Shown: positions 1-6,790, counted from the first letter of the stretch. The stretch: DNA of 14,535 nucleotides from RGIG1681 sp045657465 (GCA_045657465.1 JAZOTD010000038.1:1-14535); one strand, 5' to 3'. Translations and numbers: made by a program. The notes: a model not told the origin generated them from the sequence alone.

Positions 1-438
1 GGTGTTATGCTTGAACTTAACTGCGAATCAGATTTCGTTGCTAAAAACGAAGATTTCCAAGCACTTGGTCATGACCTTTGCTTGCATATTGCTGCAAATG
101 CTCCAAAATATGTAAGAAGAGAAGAAGTTGAATCAAGTGACATTGAAAAAGAAAGGGAAATTTTAAAAGCTCAAGTTATCAACGAAGGCAAGCCAGAAGC
201 TATGGCTGACAAAATTGTTGATGGCAAGATTGGAAAATTCTACAAAGAAGTTTGTATGATGGAACAACAATTCGTTAAAAATCCAGACATCACTATTGAA
301 CAACTTATTAGCGATTCAATCTTGAAAATTGGTGAAAAAATCACAATTAGAAGATTTGCTAGATTTGTTATGGGTGAAGGTCTTGAAAAGAAAAATGAAA
401 ATTTCGCTGAAGAAATCGACAAACAAATGAAAGCTTAA
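1..438 (+). CDS. tsf: Elongation factor Ts, 5'-truncated (C-terminal part)
   Basis: The frame is open from base 1 and gives 145 residues of EF-Ts, the guanine nucleotide exchange factor that recycles EF-Tu-GDP to EF-Tu-GTP in the cytosol. The family signature is visible near the start: LELNCESDFVAKNEDF matches the EF-Ts core motif (L/I-E-V-N-C-x-T/S-D-F-V-A-x-N-x-x-F). It is followed by the expected dimerisation/core region and a C-terminal segment (ISDSILKIGEKITIRRFARF) typical of the family's KxGEnixvrRf motif. The N-terminal UBA-like domain and the start codon lie upstream of the window, so the ATG at 7 is internal and not the start. The gene is normally preceded by rpsB, which is not visible here. 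It ends just before a strong terminator, so it is the last gene of its transcript. Confidence 0.95.
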   Translation, partial: GVMLELNCESDFVAKNEDFQALGHDLCLHIAANAPKYVRREEVESSDIEKEREILKAQVINEGKPEAMADKIVDGKIGKFYKEVCMMEQQFVKNPDITIEQLISDSILKIGEKITIRRFARFVMGEGLEKKNENFAEEIDKQMKA

Positions 439-446
439 TTCAAATT

Positions 447-474
447 AAAACACAGCAAATCGCTGTGTTTTTTT
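447..474 (+). terminator. Intrinsic terminator after tsf
   Basis: AAAACACAGC (447-456) pairs perfectly with GCTGTGTTTT (462-471) around a five-base AAATC loop, and the T-run continues to 474. The structure starts nine bases after the tsf stop codon. It is a textbook Rho-independent terminator and separates tsf from the frr transcript. Confidence 0.9.
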
Positions 475-545
475 GTTGCAAATTTTTTATAAGCTAAAAA
501 ACATTATATTTTTGTTGCTTAATTTAACTTGTTTTGCAAAATTGA

Positions 546-577
546 TTGATAATTATGAAAAAATCTAGTATTATAAT
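546..577 (+). promoter_or_regulatory. Probable sigma-A type promoter for frr operon
   Basis: A perfect TATAAT lies at 572-577. The best upstream hexamer is TTGATA at 546-551, but the spacer is then 20 bp, longer than ideal; the 17-bp position holds a poor match. The location between the tsf terminator and frr supports the call. The rest of the 475-604 gap is AT-rich and shows nothing else clear. Confidence 0.5.
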
Positions 578-604
578 GTTGAATAAAAAGGAGATTATTT
601 ATTT

Positions 605-1180
605 ATGATATCAGATAACGAAAATGTAAACTTAATTTTTATGGAATATGAAGAAGAACTTGCAAAAGCAATTAAGCACTATGAAAGTGAACTTGCTGCG
701 GTTCGTGCAGGCAGAGCTAATCCAAAAATCTTAGACAAGATTTTGGTTGACTATTATGGTACACCAACACCAATTCAGCACATGGCAAATGTGTCAGTTC
801 CAGAAGCTAGACAAATTATGATTTCACCATGGGATGTGTCTAACGTTAAAAATATTTCAAAAGCAATCATGGCTTCAGATCTTGGGCTCACCCCAACAGA
901 TGATGGAAGAGTTATTAGACTTAATTTCCCAATGCTTACTGAAGAAAGAAGAAGAGAGCTTGTAAAGCAAACAAGAAAGCTTGTTGAAGACACAAAAGTT
1001 GTGTGCAGAAATGCTCGTCGTGATGCTATTGAAGGATTGAAAAAACTTAAAAAAGACGGCGAAATCGCTGAAGATGCTGAAGCATCACTTGAAAAAGAAG
1101 TTCAAAAGAAACTTGATGAACAATCTGCAAAAATTGATAAAATGATGGATGAAAAAGAAAAGGAAATTATGCAGGTTTAA
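605..1180 (+). CDS. frr: Ribosome recycling factor
   Basis: This 191-residue protein is ribosome recycling factor, which together with EF-G splits post-termination 70S ribosomes. The family hallmarks are present: ELAAVRAGRANPKIL in the first long helix, then YYGTPTPIQHMANVSVPEARQIMISPWD, DLGLTPTDDGRVIRLNFPMLTEERRRELVK, and a charged C-terminal helix ending KEKEIMQV. Usual length is about 185 residues. The start is set by AAGGAG at 588-593, eleven bases before ATG 605. An internal ATG at 641 would also give a plausible N-terminus but has no ribosome binding site. It is the first gene of the unit that follows the tsf terminator, and its stop is only four bases before the next start. Confidence 0.95.
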   Translation: MISDNENVNLIFMEYEEELAKAIKHYESELAAVRAGRANPKILDKILVDYYGTPTPIQHMANVSVPEARQIMISPWDVSNVKNISKAIMASDLGLTPTDDGRVIRLNFPMLTEERRRELVKQTRKLVEDTKVVCRNARRDAIEGLKKLKKDGEIAEDAEASLEKEVQKKLDEQSAKIDKMMDEKEKEIMQV

Positions 1181-1184
1181 GTTT

Positions 1185-1400
1185 ATGTTTGACTTAAGTG
1201 TATTAATTGGAAAAACCACAGAAAAAGCCATTGAACTTTTAAAAGAAAATGGCTTTTTTAAAATAGAAACAAAACAAAATTTCAAGCATAACGATAAATG
1301 TGATACAAAACTTGTGTGCTCAGCTAGCATTAATGGTGATGTGGTCACTTTGGTAGAAGGTGAATTTTGTTTAAATATAGAGGATAATAATGTTATTTAG
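1185..1400 (+). CDS. Small protein of unknown function (71 aa) between frr and uppS
   Basis: This is a 71-residue ORF of unknown function. ATG 1185 follows the frr stop closely, and GCAGG at 1171-1175 is a weak ribosome binding site, so translation is probably coupled to frr. The frame extends upstream into frr, but a start at 1149 would lie deep inside it. The stop overlaps the start of the first uppS by 11 bases. The protein is mixed alpha/beta in look: GKTTEKAIELLKENGF resembles the first helix of PASTA or I78-inhibitor-like small domains, followed by short strands (KLVCSASINGDVVTLVEGEF) with three cysteines in all. There is no signal peptide or membrane helix. The resemblance is weak and is not a function call. 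Its tight fit in the operon argues that it is really translated. Confidence 0.7.
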   Translation: MFDLSVLIGKTTEKAIELLKENGFFKIETKQNFKHNDKCDTKLVCSASINGDVVTLVEGEFCLNIEDNNVI

Positions 1401-2109
1401 AAGAAAAAATAAAAAGATTGCTGATTTGTCAAAAGAAAATGTTCCAAACCACATTGCGTTTATTTGTGATGGAAATCGCAGATGGGCAAAAGGCAAGGGG
1501 CTTCCAACACTTCTTGGTCACAAAGAAGGCGTTGAAACTGGTAAAATTGTTTTGCAAAGAGCTCGTGAACTTGAAATAAAACATGTTACATTTTTCTGTA
1601 TGTCCACAGAAAATTTTAAACGAAGCAAAGAAGAAGTTGATTATTTAATTGACCTTTTTAAAGGATTTAGATTATTCAAGAAATGTCTTCGTGATAAAGG
1701 TTATAAATTTCAACATGTTGGTGACAAATCTATTTTGTCAGACGATGTGTTAGAGGTTATTGATGATTTGACTGAATCAACAAAAAATTGCGATTTTGGA
1801 ACGGTTTATTTTGCATTTGGTTATGGTGGAAGAAATGACATCATCAATGCAACAAAAAAGATTATAACATCTGGTGATAAAGATATTGATGAAGAAACCT
1901 TTAAAAAATACCTTTCAACAGGTGAAATGCCTGATGTTGATTTGTTAGTTAGACCTGGCGGTGAGCAACGTATTAGTGGATTTTTGCTTTATAATATGGC
2001 ATATGCAGAATTGTTGTTTATGGACAAATATTGGCCTGAATTTAGGGCGGAAGATGTTGATGATTGTGTTCGAGAATATCAAAAAAGAAGTAGGAGATTT
2101 GGCAAATAG
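1390..2109 (+). CDS. uppS: Cis-prenyltransferase / isoprenyl transferase, copy 1
   Basis: This 239-residue protein belongs to the UppS family, which condenses isopentenyl-PP onto farnesyl-PP in cis to make undecaprenyl-PP, the lipid carrier for peptidoglycan and other wall polymers. Visible motifs are HIAFICDGNRRWAKGKG (the Asp that binds Mg and the pyrophosphate-binding Asn/Arg), GHKEG, STENFKRSKEEVDYL, GYGGRNDI, and the C-terminal substrate-binding region VRPGGEQRISGFLLYNMAYAELLF, ending RRFGK. All residues usually needed for catalysis appear to be kept. The first motif has Arg where most bacterial UppS have Gly (DGNGRW), a variant seen in some actinobacterial short-chain and eukaryotic/archaeal relatives. 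GAGGA at 1380-1384 is the ribosome binding site. A second, paralogous copy follows directly. Whether this copy makes C55 or another chain length cannot be told from sequence. Confidence 0.9.
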   Translation: MLFRRKNKKIADLSKENVPNHIAFICDGNRRWAKGKGLPTLLGHKEGVETGKIVLQRARELEIKHVTFFCMSTENFKRSKEEVDYLIDLFKGFRLFKKCLRDKGYKFQHVGDKSILSDDVLEVIDDLTESTKNCDFGTVYFAFGYGGRNDIINATKKIITSGDKDIDEETFKKYLSTGEMPDVDLLVRPGGEQRISGFLLYNMAYAELLFMDKYWPEFRAEDVDDCVREYQKRSRRFGK

Positions 2110-2115
2110 TTTGCC
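2101..2115 (+). other. Small inverted repeat spanning the uppS copy-1 stop codon
   Basis: GGCAAA (2101-2106) and TTTGCC (2110-2115) flank the TAG stop as a perfect 6-bp inverted repeat with a three-base loop. AGGAG at 2092-2096 lies just upstream of it. It could form a small hairpin between the two uppS copies and may affect re-initiation at ATG 2128, which has no close ribosome binding site. There is no following T-run, so it is not a terminator. Confidence 0.4.
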
Positions 2116-2127
2116 TTTAAAACAAAA

Positions 2128-2853
2128 ATGTTGTTTAAAAGAAAAAAGAAAAGAATTGCAGATCTTACAAAAGAAAACTTGCCAAAACACATTGCATTTA
2201 TTTGTGATGGAAATCGCAGATGGGCAAAAAGTAAGGGGATTCCAACACTTTTAGGTCACAAAGAAGGTGTTGAAGCAATAAAGAGAGTTATAAAAAGAGC
2301 GTCAGAAATTGGTGTTGAAAATTTAACCTTTTTCTGTTTTTCAACTGAAAACTTTAATAGAAGCAAAGAAGAAATTGATTATTTGTTTAATCTTTTTAAA
2401 GAAATTGAAAAACTCTCAAAAGATCTCGTTGGATATGGATATAAATTTCATCACGATGGTGACAAGTCATTGCTTCCAGAGGATATCAATAAGCTGATCG
2501 AAAAGGTTGAAGATGAAACAAAAGCAGGAAAAAATGGTGTTGTCAGCATAGCGCTAGCATATGGCGGAAGAAACGATATAGTTAATGCCGCAAAGCATAT
2601 GGTTGATGATAATTTGAATCCTGAAGATATTGATGAATCAAAATTTAAACAATACTTGTCAACAGGAGAAATTCCTGATGTTGATATTTTGGTTCGTAGC
2701 AGTGGTGAGAAAAGAATAAGTGGTTTTATGCTTTATAACATGGCATATGCAGAACTTTATTTCGTTGAAAAACACTGGCCAGCATTTGGCGGAAATGATG
2801 TTGATGATTGCATTGCAGAGTATCAAAGCCGTCATCGTAGATTTGGTAAATAG
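2128..2853 (+). CDS. uppS: Cis-prenyltransferase / isoprenyl transferase, copy 2
   Basis: This 241-residue paralog of the preceding gene is also an UppS-family cis-prenyltransferase. Motifs in order are HIAFICDGNRRWAKSKG, GHKEGVEAIKRV, FSTENFNRSKEEIDYL, AYGGRNDI, VRSSGEKRISGFMLYNMAYAELYF and a final RRFGK. Metal and pyrophosphate-binding residues are kept. The RSSGE and AELYF segments look closer to canonical UppS (RTSGE/RTGGE, AELYF) than those of copy 1, so this copy may be the housekeeping undecaprenyl-PP synthase; that is inference. It also carries the unusual DGNRRW motif. No Shine-Dalgarno lies within 15 bases of ATG 2128; the nearest is AGGAG at 2092-2096, inside the end of copy 1. Translation is therefore probably coupled. 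cdsA follows after nine bases. Confidence 0.92.
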   Translation: MLFKRKKKRIADLTKENLPKHIAFICDGNRRWAKSKGIPTLLGHKEGVEAIKRVIKRASEIGVENLTFFCFSTENFNRSKEEIDYLFNLFKEIEKLSKDLVGYGYKFHHDGDKSLLPEDINKLIEKVEDETKAGKNGVVSIALAYGGRNDIVNAAKHMVDDNLNPEDIDESKFKQYLSTGEIPDVDILVRSSGEKRISGFMLYNMAYAELYFVEKHWPAFGGNDVDDCIAEYQSRHRRFGK

Positions 2854-2862
2854 GAGGATGTT

Positions 2863-3765
2863 ATGTTAAAAAGATCATTGACAGGTGCTGTTATATTGCT
2901 TGTTACTGTGGCGTTTGTGCTGCTTAAAATGGTTAGTGCAATATTTTTTGATGTGTTTGTTTTAATCATTGCAACCGCTGCGCTTTATGAAATGATTAAT
3001 GCATACAAAGTGGTTGATAGAATTCCAAACAAAATTGCACTTTACTTGGTGCCTGTTTTAATGTGTTTGGTTTATATTTTTGCGCCAACAGTTTTGATGG
3101 CACTTGCACTCAATTTGCTTATTGCAGTGGTTTTGCTTGTTTATCTTTTAACAAACGATATTGTTGAATTTGCAAGAGATAGAAGAAATGGCACAACAGA
3201 GCCAAATGTGAGTGTTTTGAATCAAAAGCTCTTTGAAAAAACAAAGATTTCAATGATGATTTATGCATATCCATTGCTTCCAATTTCATTTTTGTTCGCG
3301 ATTAATCATTTGCCATATGAAATTGGCTATATCGGCATCATTTTAGTGTTTGTTGTGGCTATGCTCACTGACACATGTGCATATCTTGTTGGCAAATTCT
3401 TTGGAAAAACAAAATTTGTTCCTGAAGTGTCTCCAAATAAAACAGTTGCTGGATTAGTTGGTGGCTTTTTAGGTGGCATAATTGGTTCACTTGCTTGTTA
3501 TTTCATTTTTTATTACACAGACTTGTTTTCAGTGTTAAACATTGCTGGTCAAGGCGTGTCAATAACAGCATTCTTGCTTATTGCTGTGATTGGGTCGTTT
3601 ATTAATCAACTTGGCGACCTTATTGCTTCAGCATTTAAAAGAAAAATCAATATCAAAGATTATGGAAATGTTTTTCCAGGACATGGTGGATTTATGGATA
3701 GATATGACGGAACCATGTTTGTGGCGTTTTTTGTGTATTTAATATTGGTTGTGTTTTTTGTATAA
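2863..3765 (+). CDS. cdsA: Phosphatidate cytidylyltransferase (CDP-diglyceride synthase)
   Basis: CdsA is the integral-membrane enzyme that makes CDP-diacylglycerol from phosphatidic acid and CTP, the branch point for phosphatidylglycerol and related lipids. This 300-residue protein has many hydrophobic segments, and its C-terminus carries the full family signature at residues 256-282: S-x-F-K-R, K-D-Y, then FPGHGGFMDRYD. The acidic pair and the HGG-x-x-DR-x-D core that bind metal and CTP are intact. The usual length is about 260-300. A strong GGAGG at 2853-2857, overlapping the last base of the uppS copy-2 stop codon, fixes the start. Order uppS-cdsA is standard in Bacillota. The dxr gene that usually follows is absent here, and the next gene is rseP after 38 bases. 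Confidence 0.95.
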   Translation: MLKRSLTGAVILLVTVAFVLLKMVSAIFFDVFVLIIATAALYEMINAYKVVDRIPNKIALYLVPVLMCLVYIFAPTVLMALALNLLIAVVLLVYLLTNDIVEFARDRRNGTTEPNVSVLNQKLFEKTKISMMIYAYPLLPISFLFAINHLPYEIGYIGIILVFVVAMLTDTCAYLVGKFFGKTKFVPEVSPNKTVAGLVGGFLGGIIGSLACYFIFYYTDLFSVLNIAGQGVSITAFLLIAVIGSFINQLGDLIASAFKRKINIKDYGNVFPGHGGFMDRYDGTMFVAFFVYLILVVFFV

Positions 3766-3803
3766 ATATCAATTTTTGACATAGAATTTATTAAGGAGCT
3801 AAT

Positions 3804-5078
3804 ATGAATCTTCTATACATTTTGCTTGCACTTGTCGTTCTTTTGGTGCTTATCACGGTTCATGAATTTGGACATTATTGTGCTGGCAAAATTTTTGGTT
3901 TTAAAATAAATGAATTTTCAATTGGTTTTGGTCCTGCACTTTACAAACGAACCAGAAAAGATGGCGAGGTTTTTGCAATTCGTGCACTTCCACTTGGTGG
4001 TTTTTGTGCATTTGAAGGCGAAGATGAAGACGGAAAAGAAAATCCTGAAGCATTTAACAATCAACCTGCATGGAAACGTTTAATTGTTTTGCTTTCAGGT
4101 GTAACTTTTAATTTCTTGTTTGGTATTTTGACCGCTGCAATATATTTGATGGTTGCAGGTTATTCAGTTCCAAAAATCAATACTTATGTGAATCCAAATT
4201 CAACATTTAAGCAACATGACATTGTTGTTGCAGTTGATGGAAAAACCATTGAATATTATCGCAGTTTCACAGAACTCACCGCAGAATATGGTGAAAATGA
4301 AGAGTTTGTTGTCACCGTTAAGCGTGATGGAAAACTTACAGATATAAAAACTTCAAAAGTTAAAAACAAAGCATTTTATTTTGTTTATGACGTGTCATAC
4401 TTTGACGGAAAAGTTTATAATGCAGATGGTTCAAAAATGAACCTAGATGTGTTCTCTTTGGGCATTACTCAAAATTCAACAGCTAATGAAACAAAAGACA
4501 CTGCAGGAAAGGGCTTGGCTATTCAAGAATATTTTGCTGCGTATGTTTATAAGGCAGACGGAAGTCAGTATAGTGCCGACGAAGTTAAAAAGTTTGTTGA
4601 AGATGAGCGTTTTGTTTATGTTACAGAAGGCGTGAGCATGGGCATCACAATGAGCTATATTGGTGAAAAATATGGCTTCTTTGAATCATTTGCCAAAGCT
4701 TGGCCATTCTGCTTCTGGATTTGCGGATTGATTTTATCTGCTCTTGGTGGACTCTTTACTGGAGCAACGCCACTTAAAGAAATGGGTGGAACAGTAACTG
4801 CAATTTCAACAATTGCAGAGTATAGCAGTCAAAGTGTTTATTATTTCTTGTCATTCTTCCCAATGCTGTCTATGAATCTGGCACTGTTTAATGTTTTGCC
4901 AGTGCCGTCGCTTGATGGGGCAAGGGCTGTGTTTGTTTTGATAGAAATGATATTTAGAAAACCTGTAAACAGGAAGATAGAAGCATACATTCACACCATT
5001 GGATTGTTTTTGCTTTTGGGTCTTGTTATCTTTTTTGATATTTATCACTTTGCAGTTGCGGCGAAGTTATTGATTTAA
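3804..5078 (+). CDS. rseP: RseP/RasP-type site-2 membrane zinc metalloprotease
   Basis: This is a 424-residue intramembrane metalloprotease of the S2P family (RasP in Bacillus, RseP in E. coli), which cuts membrane-anchored anti-sigma factors and leftover signal peptides. The first membrane segment holds the zinc-binding HEFGH at residues 20-24. The third ligand is in the C-terminal segment, NVLPVPSLDG, with Asp 371. Between them lie a second membrane segment (about 93-110), a PDZ domain (about 115-190, with HDIVVAVDGKTI) and a longer extracytoplasmic stretch (about 195-275) than I expect for the family. That stretch contains VYNADGS (204-210) and VYKADGS (248-254). GGATPL-like GATPLKEMGG is also typical. 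AAGGAG at 3793-3798 fixes the start. It is probably cotranscribed with cdsA, since no good promoter lies in the 38-base gap. Confidence 0.93.
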   Translation: MNLLYILLALVVLLVLITVHEFGHYCAGKIFGFKINEFSIGFGPALYKRTRKDGEVFAIRALPLGGFCAFEGEDEDGKENPEAFNNQPAWKRLIVLLSGVTFNFLFGILTAAIYLMVAGYSVPKINTYVNPNSTFKQHDIVVAVDGKTIEYYRSFTELTAEYGENEEFVVTVKRDGKLTDIKTSKVKNKAFYFVYDVSYFDGKVYNADGSKMNLDVFSLGITQNSTANETKDTAGKGLAIQEYFAAYVYKADGSQYSADEVKKFVEDERFVYVTEGVSMGITMSYIGEKYGFFESFAKAWPFCFWICGLILSALGGLFTGATPLKEMGGTVTAISTIAEYSSQSVYYFLSFFPMLSMNLALFNVLPVPSLDGARAVFVLIEMIFRKPVNRKIEAYIHTIGLFLLLGLVIFFDIYHFAVAAKLLI

Positions 5079-5098
5079 TCAAATTTTTTGTGTATAAT
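5070..5098 (+). promoter_or_regulatory. Sigma-A type promoter for the PolC-like gene
   Basis: TTGATT (5070-5075, overlapping the rseP stop region) and a perfect TATAAT (5093-5098) are separated by exactly 17 bp. The predicted transcription start falls at about 5104-5106, that is, on the ATG at 5105, which has no Shine-Dalgarno. If used, the transcript would be leaderless. Confidence 0.55.
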
Positions 5099-5104
5099 CA
5101 AGTC

Positions 5105-6772
5105 ATGGAAAATTTGATTGATGAACTTAATGGTTTTACAAACAATGAATATAAGTTTATGTTGAAATCTGCACTCTTGAAACAAGATGCAGATTTTTGC
5201 GTGATTGAAATTTTGTATAAAGACGGAATGATTATGTCTAAGCAAAAGAAAGATGAGTTTGTGGAGTTTTGTTTAAAGGGGCTTCCAAAACAATTCAAAT
5301 ATGATATTGTGTTTGTTAAAAATTTTATAAGTGAAGAACGCATTGAAAATGATTTTGTTGAGTTCATGGCAAAAACATTTCCTTCAATGTCATATAAACT
5401 CACATCTTTAAAACTTGAAAATTCGGTTTTTAAATTTGAAATTGAAATTGACAATGATTCTTTTGAACACGCAAAACAAAAGAGATTTGACGAATGTGTG
5501 GAAACGTCTTTTAAAAAGATGTATGAAGATTATGATTTTGAATGCAAATACAAAAATGCAACCGTGTATCATGAAGATGAACTTGAAAAATTAAAAGAAA
5601 GCTATGTTGAAGAAGACGTTGACATCTATGAAAAAAGAAAAATTGAGTTTTCGAATGTTGTTCCGCTGATTGGTGAAAATTTTGAAACACTTGCAAGTTA
5701 CATAACTGACAAAAAGTCTCCAGAAAATGATATTGTTGTGTGTGGAAAAATAAAAACCATTAAAGATATAGTTATAAAAAGAAAACCAAAACAAGCAACC
5801 GAGACAGATTCACAAGATGCTGAAAATAAAGAAAATGGTGAAGACGTTGTTGATGAAAAACTAGCAGAAGAAAACATTAAAGAAGACGCTGGTGAACAGT
5901 TGGAAAATCTCCCAAAATATGAAAGAAAAATGTATAAATGGAGCATGGCAGACCCAACTGGAGAAATTAATTGTTTGTTTATGTCTAACAAAGAAAATCA
6001 GGCAAAACTTGAAAAACTTGAAAAAGATTCAGTGATTGTGGTTCGTGGAAATTTGGAAGATGATAAGTTTTCTGGGGGATTAACACTAAAAGTTAAAGAT
6101 CTTGCATATTGTTCACTGCCTGAAAACTTTGAAGAGTATGTTGAGTGGCGAAAAGAAAAACCATTTTATGAATTTGTTGAGCCTGAAAAGGTTGTGATGT
6201 ATGCACAAGATGATTTGATGAGTTTTGCAAATGAGCCAGTTGTTTGTGATTATTTAAAAGACAAAACATTTGTTTGTTTTGACTTTGAAACAACGGGGCT
6301 TCATTATGAAACAGGCGACCGAATTGTTGAAATTGGTGCAGTTAAAATTGAAAATGGAAAAATAACTGACAAGTTTATGTGCTATGTTGACCCAGAAAAA
6401 CATATTCCTGCAGAATCAACAAAAATAACTGGAATCACTGACGATGATGTTAAAGGTGCTCCAAAAGATTATGAAGCACTTCAAGACTTTTATAAGTTCT
6501 GTCGTGGTGCTATTTTGACGGGTTATAACATTTTAAATTTTGATATGCGATTCTTGGTTGGACAAGGCAAAACTGCTAGATGGAACTTTGACAACGATGC
6601 AGTTGATGTTTATCATATGGCGCAAAAATATGTTCATGGTGTAAAGAACTACAAACTGGGCACAATTGCAGCTAAACTTGGAGTGGTTCTTGACAATGCA
6701 CACAGGGCAGTTTATGACGCAATTGCGACAGCTGAAGTGTTTATTAAACTTGCTGAAAATATCAAAGAATAA
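5105..6772 (+). CDS. PolC-like protein with N-terminal domain, OB fold and DEDDh 3'-5' exonuclease, no polymerase
   Basis: This 555-residue protein matches the front half of PolC, the Gram-positive replicative DNA polymerase. Residues 1-200 resemble PolC's N-terminal domain. Residues about 205-325 look like its OB fold, interrupted by an acidic Lys/Glu/Asp-rich insert (about 225-270); the segment KWSMADPTGEINCLF and the following VIVVRGNLEDDKF fit PolC's OB strands. From about 385 a DEDDh proofreading exonuclease begins: FDFETTGL (D393, E395), TGYNILNFDMRFL (D480), HRAVYDA (H533, D538). All catalytic residues are present. The PHP-N segment with its LHLHT motif, into which the exonuclease is normally inserted, is replaced by a short linker, and PHP-C plus polymerase are missing; full PolC is about 1,430 residues. 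The position between rseP and rimP is where polC usually lies. An alternative GTG start at 5090 adds five residues. Likely a DNA proofreading or repair exonuclease; exact role unknown. Confidence 0.85.
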   Translation: MENLIDELNGFTNNEYKFMLKSALLKQDADFCVIEILYKDGMIMSKQKKDEFVEFCLKGLPKQFKYDIVFVKNFISEERIENDFVEFMAKTFPSMSYKLTSLKLENSVFKFEIEIDNDSFEHAKQKRFDECVETSFKKMYEDYDFECKYKNATVYHEDELEKLKESYVEEDVDIYEKRKIEFSNVVPLIGENFETLASYITDKKSPENDIVVCGKIKTIKDIVIKRKPKQATETDSQDAENKENGEDVVDEKLAEENIKEDAGEQLENLPKYERKMYKWSMADPTGEINCLFMSNKENQAKLEKLEKDSVIVVRGNLEDDKFSGGLTLKVKDLAYCSLPENFEEYVEWRKEKPFYEFVEPEKVVMYAQDDLMSFANEPVVCDYLKDKTFVCFDFETTGLHYETGDRIVEIGAVKIENGKITDKFMCYVDPEKHIPAESTKITGITDDDVKGAPKDYEALQDFYKFCRGAILTGYNILNFDMRFLVGQGKTARWNFDNDAVDVYHMAQKYVHGVKNYKLGTIAAKLGVVLDNAHRAVYDAIATAEVFIKLAENIKE

Positions 6773-6790
6773 TCTAAAAATGTAAGAGTT

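Larger units (their letters stand above)
1390..2853 (+). repeat. Tandem uppS gene duplication
   Basis: Two direct copies of the whole coding sequence (1390-2109 and 2128-2853) lie 18 bases apart. A hand alignment gives roughly 60-65% amino-acid identity: about 80% over the first 50 residues, clearly lower over residues about 95-160, and high again at the C-terminus. A 33-base stretch over the active-site motif is identical at DNA level (1459-1491 and 2197-2229), which suggests strong constraint or local gene conversion. Confidence 0.85.

Noticed and set aside
475..604. Small RNA or riboswitch in the tsf-frr gap
   Set aside because: The gap is short and AT-rich, and I see no stable GC-containing stem or known riboswitch core, only promoter-like elements.
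3776..3805. TTGACA at 3776-3781 before rseP as a promoter
   Set aside because: The only -10-like match at proper spacing (TAATAT, 3800-3805) overlaps the start codon downstream of a strong ribosome binding site, so the transcript could not use that site. Read-through from cdsA is simpler.
5098..5454. 118-codon antisense open frame over the start of the PolC-like gene
   Set aside because: It is a shadow of the sense codons, rich in Ser/Phe/Leu as expected from reverse-complemented AT-rich coding DNA.
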